Origin: Fomitopsis serialis | Lineage: Eukaryota; Basidiomycota; Agaricomycetes; Polyporales; Fomitopsidaceae | Assembly: GCF_022376445.1 (NCBI RefSeq) | Contig: NW_025955064.1 | Span: 80,108 to 144,107, forward strand | Direction: 5' to 3' | DNA length: 64,000 nucleotides | Shown: in pieces, positions 12,968 to 24,614 of the stretch | Layout: each line of letters begins with the position of its first letter | How positions within the stretch are numbered: position 1 is the stretch's first letter | The notes under the pieces: model-generated | What the model saw: the letters and a program-made list of their open reading frames with translations, nothing else | Databases searched by the model: none | Told to the model about the DNA's origin: nothing | Translations under genes and position numbers: made by a program

Positions 12968-13731
12968 ATGAACAGCCATTCGCATTACACTCCAACGGCA
13001 ACGGCTACAGCTCAAACGGCAACGGCTACACCACCAACGGCCACACCTCGAATGGCTACACTACCAACGGTCACGCCTCGAACGGCCATACCACCAACGG
13101 CCATACTTCGAACGGCCACATCACAAACGGCCATAGCCATAACGGCCACGCCGCGAACGGCCATACGCTGCCCTCGCGCGTCCTCCTCCTCCTCGACGTC
13201 CAAGTCTCCCGCCTCTCCGACCCCCCGCTCGGCGTCCCCTCCTCGCGCACCGTCGGGCCCAACATCGCCAAGGTCCTCGCCGCAGCCCGCGCGTGCCCGC
13301 CCCCGTCGCGCCCGCGCATCATCCACGTCCGCAAGTGCGGTGCGCCCGGCGACCCCGACGAGCCGCGCCTGCCCGGCTGGGAGCTCGTCCACGCGCCGCT
13401 GCCGGACGAGCCCGTGCTCGATAAGCGCAAGAACAACGCGTTCACCGGCACCGCCCTCAACGAGCTCGTCCACCCCGACGCCGAGCTCGTCGTCGTCGGG
13501 CTCGAGAGCGACTTCTGCGTCCGCGCCACCTGCTCCGCCGCCCTCGCCCGCGGCAACGACGTCCTCCTCATCCGCGGCGCCCACGCCACCTACGACCGCG
13601 TTGAGTACTGGGACGGCGGCACCAGCACCCCTGCGGAGAAGGTCCAGCGCGAGATCGAGGAGGAGCTCGAGGAGGCCGGCGTCGTCCTCCTCGACATGGC
13701 TGATCTCCCTAGCCTGTATGAGGACCGTTGA
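12968..13731 (+). CDS. isochorismatase-like cysteine hydrolase
   Basis: Member of the isochorismatase/nicotinamidase superfamily; the substrate cannot be told from sequence. The presumed triad is visible: Asp in RVLLLLDVQ, Lys in DKRKNNAFTGT and Cys in ESDFCVRATCSAAL. A typical LIRGAHATYDRVEYW segment follows, and the protein ends at DLPSLYEDR. An Asn/Gly/His-rich leader precedes the domain: about fourteen NGH, NGY or NGN units with Thr and Ser between them. The catalytic frame has no Met before 13414. The leader Met at 12968 (MNSHSHYT) is one base out of frame with the repeats at about 12990, so a base is probably missing there or an upstream exon supplies the start. The gene is very GC-rich and C-biased at third positions, which suggests good expression. 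Confidence 0.75.
12991..13165 (+). repeat. short in-frame repeat coding NG(H/Y) units
   Basis: Degenerate 12- and 24-bp units (AACGGC + CAY/TAY + ACC/TCG) encode the Asn-Gly-His/Tyr-rich leader of the hydrolase. Variation between units is mainly at third codon positions. Confidence 0.7.
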
Positions 13732-16107
13732 TGGCGGTGCGGCCTAGGCCCGCGGCGAAGTGGGTGGGCCTTGGGGGTTCGTCTGGGGCGGTGGTCCTCT
13801 AGGGTGGTCTCGGCTCGTCTGGTCGTCGGCGGTGACGTGGACGCCCGGGAGGTCGGCTGGAAGCATGCAGACACGGATGGACGCGCATAGTACATACACC
13901 GCGACACAGCTTGGAACACTCACCTTCGCTCCCTCCTCTCATGTTTCTATCACAGGGTCATCGGTGTTTCTTCTTCTTCCTCCATATGTTGCCAATACTG
14001 GGTTCTCGCACGATACAAGATACACGACACACTCCACGACTCCGCCCCGCCGACGACGCCGACGACACCTCACACGCACCGCACGCACCATACACTCTGT
14101 ATCTTTAGACTGCTTTCGCTTTCGGATACTTATCGTTTCTGGCGGCGCTCGACAGACGTACATATTTGTTGCCCCTCTCCTACTTCCACTTCTTTGGCTT
14201 CGTGACCGCTCTCGCCTGTCCCCAGTGATGCGTCCGTAGAGGGGTTGATATATGGGATTGGTTTCTATCGTTTAGGTCGAAGCGGGTCACCGTCTGCGTT
14301 GGGTACCTGTGAAGTGAAATGGGTCCCAAGAAGAAGAGGCAGAGCTGTCAGTGTGTGAGAGGGTGTCCTGAGGTACTAGACGGCAGGTATATGTACATAC
14401 GCGCAGCGGAAGACAGACTCCGACAGGCCCGTGAAGAAGAGAGGCCAGGGCGACTGGACCGGTGTCAGGACAGGTGACGTGCCTTCGGTCTGATCTCTCG
14501 CGGATGATAGGGCGAGGCAAGGGTCCGGGTGAGATAGCGGGGGTTCTTGCTTTGAGTGGGAGGTTCATTGCCCGATGGACGGGGAGAGCTACTGAGACCG
14601 CGGCTCTGGGTGGTAGAAGAAGCGGGGGTTGGGCGGCCTGCGCCGGACGGACCTCAGCTTGCGAAGAGCGTTACGAGAGAGGTTTGGCAACAACTGCCGG
14701 AGTTGAATCGAACGGTCGAGGTGAAGCTGAGGCCTGAGGTCTGGTCGTCGTGATTCGTGAAGCTGGTCGACCAGGGTTTCCCACTGTAATCCAAGGGAAG
14801 ATTGGTCGCGTCGGAGCTGCGGTCTGGCGGTGGCGTGAACTCCCAGATTCGCTGCTAAAACTACTCTCGTGAGACTCAGAGGGAGGCGACTGGGTCTCGG
14901 ACGTCGGGAATTCGAATGTCATGGTCATGCGTACCTGGAGCTGGGATTGGTAGCCCAGTACTTACGGGATCTGATTGTGTGCGTATGTCGGCGTAGGCGG
15001 CGACGGGCGAGTGGGCGTGGGGTGCCTGCCAATGTGCGGCCAAAGACGTTCTGAGATTGCGAAACGGGATCCGGCACAGTGACCTGAGGTTTCCCTGCGC
15101 ACCCGGAGGTCAGAACGACCCACGCAGCCCGTTCTCCATGTCCGGTGCAAGGGATGAGAGGAGAAAGGGTGGGACCCTCACGATTCCGTCAAGACGAACC
15201 CAGATGCCTGAGCGACGGAGGGGAAGGCAGCATGCAGCGAGCGACGAAGCAGCCCCGCACGAATGCGGCCGTCGACGCGGGGTCGTCCCGATCAGGCACG
15301 CGGATCACAAACTGGCATGCCGTCCCGACGTCGACCGAGCCCGAGCCCGATCGGGTAATGCGCCTCCCAGCGTCGCGCCTCGAGGAACACGGTCAGTGGG
15401 CGCATCGGTGGCGAGTAGTGCGGATTGCACATGTCAGTAGTGCAGCTGTAGAGGGGGACAGTAAGCGCAAGGAAGCGGTACCCGGGAGATGGGAGAGGGG
15501 AGAGAGAGGACAGAGCTTAACTTAAGCCTCAGGCTGCCGTCGAAGACGCGATGAATGCGTCCGAGTCCGACTCAGACTCAGCGGCCCTTCTGCTCAGCAC
15601 CACGCGTGGTCATCACCGCTCCTCGCCCATTCAACTGTACGACCGCGCACGCAATAGAGTCGTGCTGGGTATTGATCCATGATTAATGAACTGTGGGGGA
15701 TGGGCGTCTGGGACGATGACGCACCCTCAAGCCTCTGCGTAGCTGCAGGCTCTCGTTTTCCGCGCGGATACGTGTGAGGTAATTGTGCCGTATGCTGGCG
15801 GAGACCGGCTATCCAGTCATTCGCTCTTCTGCAAAGGTCAGGGCCTAGGAGCAATACGGCGGAGCCTCTTTGACAGCTCTGTTGAGATGACTGATGAAGC
15901 GGAGCATGCGCGCACAGATATCGATAGCGCATTAACCACGGTCCACCACGCGCAGACACTTTCCAACTGGCCGCAATCACCACCGTGACCCACTAGGAAG
16001 GCATGATGAGCTCACCGGACATTCCCCATAGGCTCTGAGGATGATCCCCGTCAGCAGAGTCCGCCACATCCACACGCACACGGGGCGCGACCCGGACGCT
16101 CCGGTGT
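13732..16107. other. no confident gene; Ser/Pro-rich minus-strand ORF at 14671-14928
   Basis: The region between the hydrolase and the second HUS1 arm has no recognised family. The best coding candidate is a minus-strand segment starting MTMTFEFPTSETQSPPSESH, which continues Ser/Thr/Pro-rich and contains PIFPWITVGNPGRPAS. It may be an exon of a disordered protein, but no flanking exons could be assigned. Other frames look like shadows. Confidence 0.3.
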
Positions 16108-16325
16108 CAAGTATACTGGCATCCCGCGCCGAGTCCTAGACAGTGGATGAGATGCGATAACGGATGAAGCAGTACAACGGCGAGCGCGCCCACAGCAGCG
16201 AGAGGAAGCTATAGATACAGCAGGCGGATATCACGATGGGGCGAGCACCAACAACAGAAACAGACGGTGGATGATCACTCAAGATCCGAAACGCGGAGGA
16301 CAAGAAACGCGCGGAGGCGGCGGGG

Positions 16326-17622
16326 TCACTCGATAATAGCCGGGATGTAGAACGTCAGAATGCCACCTGCCTCCGCCATCTCGCCGATGTACACATACAG
16401 TATGATGCAGTGGTTCTGGCATATGCCTACGGACACATGGTGCGTGAGCAACGGTGGCGCTAGGACACTCCGACGAGCACGACTCACACGCGATGGTCGT
16501 CGTCGACACGACGTGACTGCTCAGGAACTTCTGAGGCTCCTGAGAGACACGAGGACGCCGTACAGCGTCGTGGGTCGCGCGCGTCCGAGTTGTCCGGATC
16601 CTGTGTGCTCGGATCTTGCGCTGAAACAAACGTCACGGACGACACGCCCTTGTATCCCAGTAAGTCAAGAAATTCCGGAAAACGACTTACCCATTCTGGG
16701 TTAGACAGCCCGTTCCACGATACGTCTACGCGCGAGCTGTCGGTCTGGGCGCACAGCTGCAAGCATCCCGACAAGTTGGCCGGATACCGATTACGTCTGC
16801 CGCGAGCGGGCGCATTCACTCCACGACGGCGCGCAGCTTCGCAAGGGGCGGGAGATAATATGACCTTAGGTATGAAAATCCATTCACCGACATCAGTGGG
16901 GAAGCGTAGTGCGAACCTCAGGCTCAGGGCACATCGGCTCCTGAGCCGGCCCACGTCTTGAAGTTTCAGGACTCGATCCGGACGTCGTGCGCAATCCGGA
17001 CGTACCGGCCCATCCGTGTCGTCGTCGCGATCTCGAACGTCAGGACCGCAACCTCGTCCTCTTCGCAAGCCTGTTTCTCAACCAGCATGAGCATTCAAGC
17101 AGACACACAAAATCACGGAACAGTCCGCGGCTGGAAGCGCGCCCGGGAGAAACTTGGGGATCACTCGGGGATGGGGAGGGCTACGCACTTCATAACCACC
17201 TCCGCATCTGCCGCAAGCGCAGCCTGCTGACCCGACGGTGCCGCTGCTGACCTGAGCGCGGCCGTCATTGCCTCCGTGGAGAGCGACAAATAGATCTCGT
17301 TGTTCGCGTTCGACTGTATGCGGTAGTCTGTGAACAGGGAGGTGACCTTGATCTGCCTGCGAGCCTGGTGCTGTCACCGGTGTGTGAGCGGCGTACGACG
17401 CGGGCCACTTACGACCACACTTGGACGCCGCCCTCGCCCGCCTCAGTGTTGCAGATGATGTGCATCTCGTTCCCGCTAAACTTGATGATGCAGCGCTTCT
17501 GAATTTCTCTACTGCCTGGCTGATTTCTGGCAGCGTTGACAGTTTCACCCGAGTAATGAGTTACAAAAGCCGTCGCGTAATATAGAAATGTTGACATGCT
17601 CGATGTTTGCGCGAAAGCGCAT
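16326..17622 (-). pseudogene. HUS1: HUS1-like checkpoint clamp subunit, copy 2 (frame broken)
   Basis: Same gene as 8693-9988 on the opposite strand. It keeps better frame than copy 1 in the middle: IICNTEAGEGGVQVWS, LFTDYRIQSNANNEIYLSLS and TEAMTAALRSAAAPSGQQA are continuous here. It is damaged elsewhere. The first intron donor GTACGT has become TTACGC, with one base lost just before it. Single bases are missing in EKLQKR (TTGCAG to TTCAG), in AKKDE and in IRANL. A Glu-Arg-Met site reads GAG TGA ATG, an in-frame stop. The GAGTCCTGAAAC site, one base short of the family's Glu-Val-Leu-Lys, is shared with copy 1. The C-terminus (YIGEMAEAGGILTFYIPAII) is intact. Confidence 0.82.
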
Positions 17623-17710
17623 CACTGTGTCTTGAAGTTTCGAGCAGGTTTCGAGTGTTGAACGTTGAAGACAAAGACACTCCAGTCTCAGGTGGGGAGG
17701 CGCCGACACG

Positions 17711-17750
17711 ACTGTGTGACAAACGCGATCACGTGAGCATGTCACGTCCG
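17711..17750. promoter_or_regulatory. counterpart of the HUS1 upstream palindrome, copy 2
   Basis: The reverse strand reads ACACGGACGTGAC, then a diverged centre, then TGATCGCGTTTGTCAC. Only one of the two MCB-like boxes remains. Confidence 0.3.
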
Positions 17751-17779
17751 TGTTACCTTGCCACTGAGCCCAGTGGCTC

Positions 17780-18396
17780 AGGCCTCACTGGCAGGAGTGG
17801 CCGCTGCGTCGCACCACCTCTTGCTACTCGCGCTCATCTCAGGACCATTCCTGAGCCCGGACGTCAGCGATTAACGAGGAGGCGACTTTGTCGACTGCCA
17901 GGTCCAGTACTGCGAACAACGATACAACACTTCACCCGACAAAGGACCATTCCTGAAAGCGGATTCAGGTATGTGGACTACGCATACAGTTGATCTCAAA
18001 CCAGGCTCACGCGTTCAAGAACGGAGAACACAGCGCAATCTCACACCCTGCAAAATTACCGTATTGGGTACGGCAAACCCTTTCATATCCAGGTATTGCT
18101 CTTTCAAGTAGCATCGTACGGGATTTAGCCTGACGAGCTGATAACGCATGTATTGTACGCGTTTGGAACAGCGATGTACAGAAGAATGTCTTCTTCGCAG
18201 AGGGTCCTCCGACCCCGAAAGACAAAGCTGACTTCTGAGGCGCTTTCCAAGGCAAGTCAATTTCGTGCCACTCGCTGGTATAACTCCAAGTGATGAGGCT
18301 ATTATCTAGCCGAGCGTCAAGCGGACCAGGCGTATACGACCGAAGCAACCTGCAAACAAAAATACAGCAGTCAAACCCCTGCCGCTCGAACTGATA
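17780..18396 (+). repeat. upstream region of F-box copy B (matches copy A upstream, inverted)
   Basis: Reverse-complement similarity to 12053-12625. It starts within a few bases of duplication arm H2, so HUS1 copy 2 and F-box copy B are divergent neighbours, unlike the convergent pair of copy 1 and copy A. Confidence 0.65.
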
Positions 18397-19526
18397 ATGT
18401 TCATTCTCGAGAACGTCGACTCTCCGCGCACGCTCGCTGCCACGAGTCGTGCATGCCGTACTCTTCAATTTGAGGCCGAGCGGCTCCTGTACCGAGAAGT
18501 CGACGTGGAACACGTTCAGCATGTTTGCAGTCTACATCAGGCTCTCACGAAGTCGTCAAGACGGGCGTCCTTCGTCAAAGCATTACGGCTTCATTTGGAC
18601 AGTGGTTTTGGTCCAGTTCTTCCACTGGTGAACGACATACTCCTTTCTCTCACGAAGCTCACGCACCTCGAGCTCAGAGACTACGGAGCTTAGGCGAGCG
18701 TTACGACACCATGCTGCGTACCCTTGCAAAGTGCACCTTTAGACTCAAGTCGCTCGATAGCTGGAGAGTCGAGGATAGCGACTTCGTTCATTTCCTCCGA
18801 CAGCAGACTGGTCTGGAATCACTTCACATAGACGGACTCGACGCCCCTGACTGGGAGATACCAGAAGACGCTCTTCCACATCTGAAATACGTGCAGACAT
18901 TTCAGATGTTCTTTGTGCTCAGCATTAGTGGCCCTCACGCGATCACACACCTCGATCTTCTCGTTACCGAGTCGAGTGACCAGATGTTCGCTGAGACCTT
19001 TCGAGTTGTGCGGCACCAGCTAGTCAGTCTCAAGTGCAGGCGGTACACCTTTATCCGCCTCCGAGGATCATTCTGGTCTGTTATATTGGACCTACTCAAC
19101 TGTGGGCCCATGCCAAACCTAAAGCATCTCGAGATCCTCGATGATGCATCTACTAGTGATGACAGTGTACGCATCCATTTTGCCAAGTCATTGGTTTCTC
19201 CACTTACATCTCTTTAGTTCCGGACAAGCCCAAATGACAGTTGTGTGCACGAAGGTGGGCCTGCCATTGCGATAAAAACACTTATTTGGTCTTCGATAGA
19301 TTACCGCGGAAATTTCGACAAAGCTACTGAACGCCGCCGGCTGGCCGATGTCCGTCCTTGGGCCACAGAATTTCTGAAGAGATATAGTTCTGTGGGCCGT
19401 GTCTTCCGTGTCTATAGAAACATGACCAAGACACTGTGCGTGACGCTAATCACGTTATCATCGGACGGCAGGCTCGTGGAGGAAACAAAGGACGCGAGAG
19501 ACATACCTGATTGGACTGATATCTGA
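18397..19526 (+). pseudogene. F-box protein, copy B (decayed)
   Basis: Starts with the F-box remnant MFILENVDSPRTLAATSRA, carries the same Leu-rich body as copy C (DFVHFLRQQTGLESLHIDG, GPHAITHLDLLV, RVVRHQLVSLKCRR), and ends RLVEETKDARDIPDWTDI. The ATG of copy C lies in a sequence without ATG here, and a stop plus frame change occurs at about 18690 (ELRDYGA then stop). The intron 19167-19217 (GTACGC to TTTAG) is conserved with copies A and C. It reads as a pseudogene of a substrate-recognition F-box protein. Confidence 0.75.
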
Positions 19527-20396
19527 ATAGATGTACTATATCGTGGGTCAGTACTTCAGTCGTGGTTGCCGACGTTGTAGCCCATTGGTGTGTAGAGCGC
19601 TGTGAAGTCGTGCCTCGTCACGACGATTCGTAGTCGATTTATATGAAGCAGACCAGAAGTATGTATGTACGCAGTCCGCGCATGTACTGTACTTTTATGT
19701 AAAGAGACGATCGACCACTAATACTTGGCGTAAGTATGTACTGTCTGGCGCTCTGACTCTCAGGCTGAGACTCGTTGCGGCTGCAAGGGCCCACATTGTG
19801 CCACAGATGTGATCCCGGGGAACTACATAAGTAGGTAATCCATTTGGGTCGAATCGGTCGATTTGGCAGTTCGAAAAAAAGTCACATGCCTGTCCAGCCG
19901 TTCGCCCGGCGCGCGTTCATTTGCGTTCGCCTGCTTGCGACCATCCTTGTGGACGTTGCAACTTGTTACACAGATGCATCATATCACTCAGGTTAGTACG
20001 GTACATCGGTCCACGTCATAATCTCATGGCTTTCACTTTCCTTTTCAGCCTTGTTCTCTATAAAATACACGAGAGTAACGTTCACCGAACCGTTTCGCGC
20101 ATTTGCCGCATCGTCCACGGCGAACAGGTTCGTTCTTCGAAGCTTCATAGCACGGCACTCAATGAGCTGAGAAGGTTTGAGGACACAGGCCCTGGGAACT
20201 GTGGCACATAACCATGGCATCTTCGCAGAGGGTCCTCCGACCCCGAAAGCCAAAGCCAGTTTCGGAGGATCTTGCCCAGGTAAGTCAACATTAAAGTCGT
20301 TCCATCCCAAATGACGAGCCGATACACTAGCCCAGCGTCAAGCGGGTTCAGCGAGCACGACCGAAGCACCCTGTAGAGCGGAGCAACGCACCACTG
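19527..20396. other. spacer between F-box copies B and C
   Basis: No gene recognised. The last 200 bp or so (from about 20210, CATCTTCGCAGAGGGTCCTC) repeat the region upstream of copy B (from about 18190), which supports tandem duplication of promoter plus gene. Confidence 0.5.
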
Positions 20397-21580
20397 ATGT
20401 CGCTGCCACTCGAACTGATAATGCTCATACTTGAGAACGTCGACTCTCCGCGCACCCTCGCTGACGCAAGTCGTGTGTGTCGCACTCTTCAACTCGAAGC
20501 CGAGCGTATCTTATATCGGGACGTATACGTGGGGCGCGTTCCGCACGTTCGCGGTCTGCACCGGGCTCTTACGAAGACCTCCAGACGGGCGTCCCTCGTC
20601 AACGTATTCGAGGCTCACGACAATGGGCACATGACTCCCGTGATTCCGCTGCTAATCGAAATACTCCTCATGCTCACAAGGCTCGAGCATCTGAAGCTCG
20701 ACCTATGTGTATGTTACGAGAAGCCCGCAATCTATACCACCGTGGTGCATGCGCTTGCGCAGTGCACGTTCAAACTCAAGTCATTTGATGGCTGGGTCGC
20801 CCATGATAGTGACTTTGTTCACTTCCTACGACGGCAGACCTGTCTAGAATCATTGCACCTACAGGGTTTCAAACCACCTGCCTGGAAGATACCACCAGAT
20901 GCCCTCTCACGCCTCAAATATATGCACACATACCATTCGCTCGTCGTGCACAGCATCTGTGCCCGTCACGCAATCACACACCTTCATCTCTCTCATTCCA
21001 GTTGGGATGACTCCGAAGATCTCAAAGACATTCCCCAATTTGTGCGGCACCAGCTAATCAGCTTCAAGTACAAACGGTCATCTTCATGCCTGGTCCGAAC
21101 TTCCGTTTGGTCCTTGATACCGGACATGATCAATCGCCAGCTCATGCCAAATTTGAGATATCTTGAGGTAGAAGACCCTAGTGATGCCAGTGTACGCATT
21201 CGTTTCGCCGTCTACATTCACTTTGCTAATGCTCTCCACAGTTCTTGCCATGCTCAGATGTCAGTCTCATGCAGATGGACGGGGCCAACATTGCGTTGGA
21301 GACACTTGTTTGGTCTGCGTTGCATAACCACTACCTCTATGGCGACGCCGACAACAATGCCGCCATCAGCCGCAGTCGGCTGGCCTTTGTCCGTCCCTGG
21401 GCGAAGAAAGTCCTCACAAGGTTCAGCTCTTTGCGACGTTTCTTCTATGTCGAGCAAAACATAGGGGATGGCAACACAGGACGGACGCTCTACGTGTGGT
21501 TATTCACGTTATCGTCTGATGACGGGCTTGTGGAGGAAAAGAAAGAGGCGAGGGACTTACCTGTTTGGTCTGATATTTGA
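20397..21580 (+). CDS. F-box domain protein, copy C (intact)
   Basis: Probable SCF ubiquitin-ligase substrate receptor. Two exons (20397-21191 and 21242-21580) joined over a 50-nt intron (GTACGC to ACAG) give 377 residues without interruption. The F-box is at the very N-terminus (MSLPLELIMLILENVDSP...SRVCRTLQLEAERILYRDV, residues 1-45). The rest is Leu-rich with irregular LRR-like stretches (FVHFLRRQTCLESLHLQG, RHAITHLHLSHSS, LMPNLRYLEVED) and a conserved ending WLFTLSSDDGLVEEKKEAR. The start is chosen because ATG directly precedes the F-box and has no in-frame upstream competitor. Copies A and B lack it. F-box families of this kind are widely expanded in agaricomycetes; the substrate is unknown. 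Confidence 0.82.
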
Positions 21581-22341
21581 AAGCATGCATGTATCATGGG
21601 TGGCCCGTGGGCGTCGTGGCTATAGAAACAGCGTGAATTCGCCCTGAAGCTCGTCATGACTGAACGCCAGCATAGTGAATGGATTGTTCATCGGCGAATG
21701 GATGAGGCATTCCAGATAGTATTGTACCGAGTCTGCACCGAGCAGACAGACTAGGAAACGCGGACCGAACCCTATGCTTCGATGTATTTCTGATAATGTG
21801 CCCGGCCCACAATGCACGAGGTATTGCCTCCAGTACATAGGACGATATCCTCCCTGGTGTGGCTATCGTCGCGAAAAGCGCAGCCATTATCAAAGCAGAC
21901 TTCTGCTCGATACGGGGCATAAATATGGGCTTTGGCGTGCGAAAAACAAGCAGCTTGCGGAATGTCATTCTCTGCCTAGAGAGGCATGTGTCCCGACTGT
22001 GTGAGCTCGCCTTCGTACAGGGTCTTCCGGAAAGTGGGACATAGGAAGGTTTGTTCCACAACAACTTGCGAGTATCGGCTGACTTCGGCCCGGGCGTGCA
22101 GGCGACGTCGAGGACGGGAGATGGTAGATGGACCAAAAATGCGGTGTATTCACCATGTTTACAAACCACAAGTAGTTCACAGTGATGCATCAAAGGCAAA
22201 GCTCAGCGTACTCAGCACCGTACTGCAGCTGTAAGACATGACTGACTCGGAGGTCCGTCCGAGAGTGGCGGAAGCGCGCAACGCCACAATAATCCAACGC
22301 GTCGCGACGCGTCTTGCCGCGTGGCCGACTTGCCCAAAACC
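21581..22341. other. intergenic, no gene recognised
   Basis: Short frames only. It separates F-box copy C from the MYND gene, and its last part should contain the MYND gene promoter. Confidence 0.45.
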
Positions 22342-23197
22342 ATGGCGCCTCCTAAGAGCACTCTGCACAAAGTACGCCCCGCGCCTTGGGTTTTTCAGCG
22401 CACACTCACATCTTTGCTAGTGCAACACCTGCTACGTTAGCGGCACTGACAAGACGCTACAGAAGTGCGCCAGATGCAGGGTTAGTTCACCGAGGGCCTT
22501 TGTTTAAATGAATTTCATTGAGTTGTTCAATACCAGGCTGCAAAGTATTGCTCTAAGGAATGCCAGCGGGCAGACTGGCCGGTTCGTCTACGCTTTTACA
22601 TGAACTTCCACTCTACTCATACCCCGTCCTTAGAAACATAAACGTAGCTGCCAGTACAACGCAGAGCTCGAGAATGCGCTCAAAGAGCACGAGGCTACGC
22701 CTCTAGGGGTCCTCGAGCGACTGCTCCTCCCGAACGGTATCTCGCTCTACGAGCTTGACCAGCGGCTCGAGAAGTGGGTCCGGTGGCAGCACCCGACGCT
22801 CATGTGGGCAACCATTCACGCGCTCCGCCTCCCCGACGACATCACCCGCGCGCGCACACACGTCCTGCACATCCGCCTGCAGGCGCGCGATGACCACGGC
22901 GACTCGACGGCGAAGTATTTCCGCGTCCTCGACGCGAACGTGGTGGAGGTGGAGGAAGCGCGGAGCTTCCGCGAGCCGTGGCCCGCGAGCTTGGTCGCGC
23001 TCAGAGACATGCAGGAGGATAGCGAGAGGATGGGCAGAGGCAGGATCGCGGCGTGTATGGTGGAGTGCGATAGGTTGGCGGTGCAGACGGTGCCGTTTGG
23101 GTCGATCAGGAACCTCAAGCATCCCATTGAGTCGCGCTGGAAGGAGGCCTTGATTCAGGACGTGGAGTCGGGGAAGAAGTTCATTCGGCGTGGGTGA
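22342..23197 (+). CDS. MYND-type zinc-finger protein
   Basis: Four exons (22342-22371, 22421-22480, 22537-22581, 22634-23197) join in frame to 232 residues. The MYND finger is complete: CNTC, KCARC, YCSKEC, then WPKHKRSC, about residues 11-50. The MAPPKSTLHK start exon is only 30 nt. The rest is a soluble alpha/beta-looking region (PLGVLERLLLPNGISLYELD, WVRWQHPTLMWATIHALRLP, DITRARTHVLHIRL) found in a family of agaricomycete MYND proteins of unknown role, ending SGKKFIRRG. MYND fingers usually bind proline-rich partners. All splice sites are canonical and no frame defect was seen. Confidence 0.85.
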
Positions 23198-24614
23198 GGG
23201 CCGCTGCTCTGAAGCGAGTTTGCGAGGCTACCGTCATCTTGCAAGGTCAAAGACTTTCTCCTTGGGTCCGTCGAGGACTCAGCGGGTGCTGCTACGTCTC
23301 TATCTTCCCTGCGCATTTACTCCCTGACATGTGTATTATACCCTGTTCTGTCAGGCCAAACGGACGCTTGTGCTCACTCGCGAATGCGCTGTAATGCAAT
23401 CCAGTGACATTGTTGAATTGTATAAGACAGCTGGAGTCGCCCACACGGGCAGGGGCAAGAGATCCGCAGAAATCTACCGCTAGTATTTGCCAGCATCTCA
23501 TCCCGGGGCCCAAACCGAGAAGGGTCAGCCGCACATACTTAACTCAAATGACAATTAGGGATGAAACCCCACCCACATTTCCCCCGCGTTGCAAAAGTTC
23601 AGGCCTCAGGATTCCTTACATTCTTTTCTCCCCATGTCGAGTGACGGCGCAGTATGCATACTACCGAGTACTCATAGATGGTAAACTTCCTGAGCTGATC
23701 GTACTGCCCGGCGCTTCCCTCAGCTATTGTGTTTGCCCCAGCTGGTACGTAGCAAACGCTCACGTCGAACCCTTCAGGGTCGCCCAACCAACCCGATATC
23801 CATATTCGAATGGCGCCGCGGAGACGAACATCTTGCTGGGAACCGGAAGCATAGGGAGCCTCCGTCAGGACTCAGGATCGCGCCGGGCGGCCCATCGCAA
23901 TTCCATTCCTCGCTGTCGCCTTCCAGTTCACGGGTGTCCCCTGCCGGGGCCTGAGTCGGGCTGATGAGATCTAGGGACTGCAGTGATCTCACCTTTTCCT
24001 GCGTCAATCCTTCCCGGAGATCTGCTCGCGCTCCCGAGCCGACGCCGGTGAGGACTGTTTGAGTCGTGAGCGCCGTTAACGGTGGGGACAGAAGGCCGCG
24101 ACGTCGGGCGCGTCTGTGGAATCAGTGGCTTCTCAGGATGTCAAACTGTTATGTAGCTCGGGTAGCCTGGGGACGGGCACTTCGTTCGCGGGAACGTGTT
24201 CTGGGGTACTTAGCTTCTTAGTCCGAGGGACGCGGCTGTAGGGTCCCAGCGTCATTCGTGAACAATAAGATGACTTACCACAGTGGAGCTCGTAATTCAA
24301 CCTTGCAACGACCTTGCGTCTCGACAAGATGGGTGACAACACTGCGCAGGTACTTGGGTCTGTGCCGCATCAGTGCTTCTGCGAACGATGGGTGGGACAA
24401 ATTGTCCAGAGTGGTCGCTCTTGCCAGCGCAATTCAACAATTGCATCATGTCGAAGCACATACAGTACAAGCGAGCCCGAAGAATATCCTTGGGGTGCGC
24501 CGTCCATCAAGTGGGATGCACCGCGGAAAGCCCTGGTTCCCGTTTGCAAATGCGAGGTCGGCCGAGCACCGCAAGCGTGGAATGTCCGGTGCGCAAACGC
24601 ACGTCCATAAGGAG
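23198..24614. other. no confident gene
   Basis: A possible minus-strand coding patch lies at about 23600-24010. Its segments read SEEWNCDGPPGAILSPDGGS and GDPEGFDVSVCYVPAG in different frames, which could be exons of a small hypothetical gene or chance. Nothing else is supported. Confidence 0.3.

Larger units (their letters stand above)
16108..17766 (-). repeat. inverted-duplication arm H2 (HUS1 segment)
   Basis: Reverse-complement copy of 8578-10208, with similarity extending from CAAGTATACTGGCATCCCGC to GTCACGTCCGTGTTACC. It adjoins the upstream region of F-box copy B almost directly. Confidence 0.85.

Noticed and set aside
8578..19530. Inverted duplication read as two haplotypes joined in one contig
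   Set aside because: The order of HUS1 and F-box copies differs between the two sides and flanking genes do not repeat, so simple haplotype joining does not explain it. A more complex misassembly is still possible.
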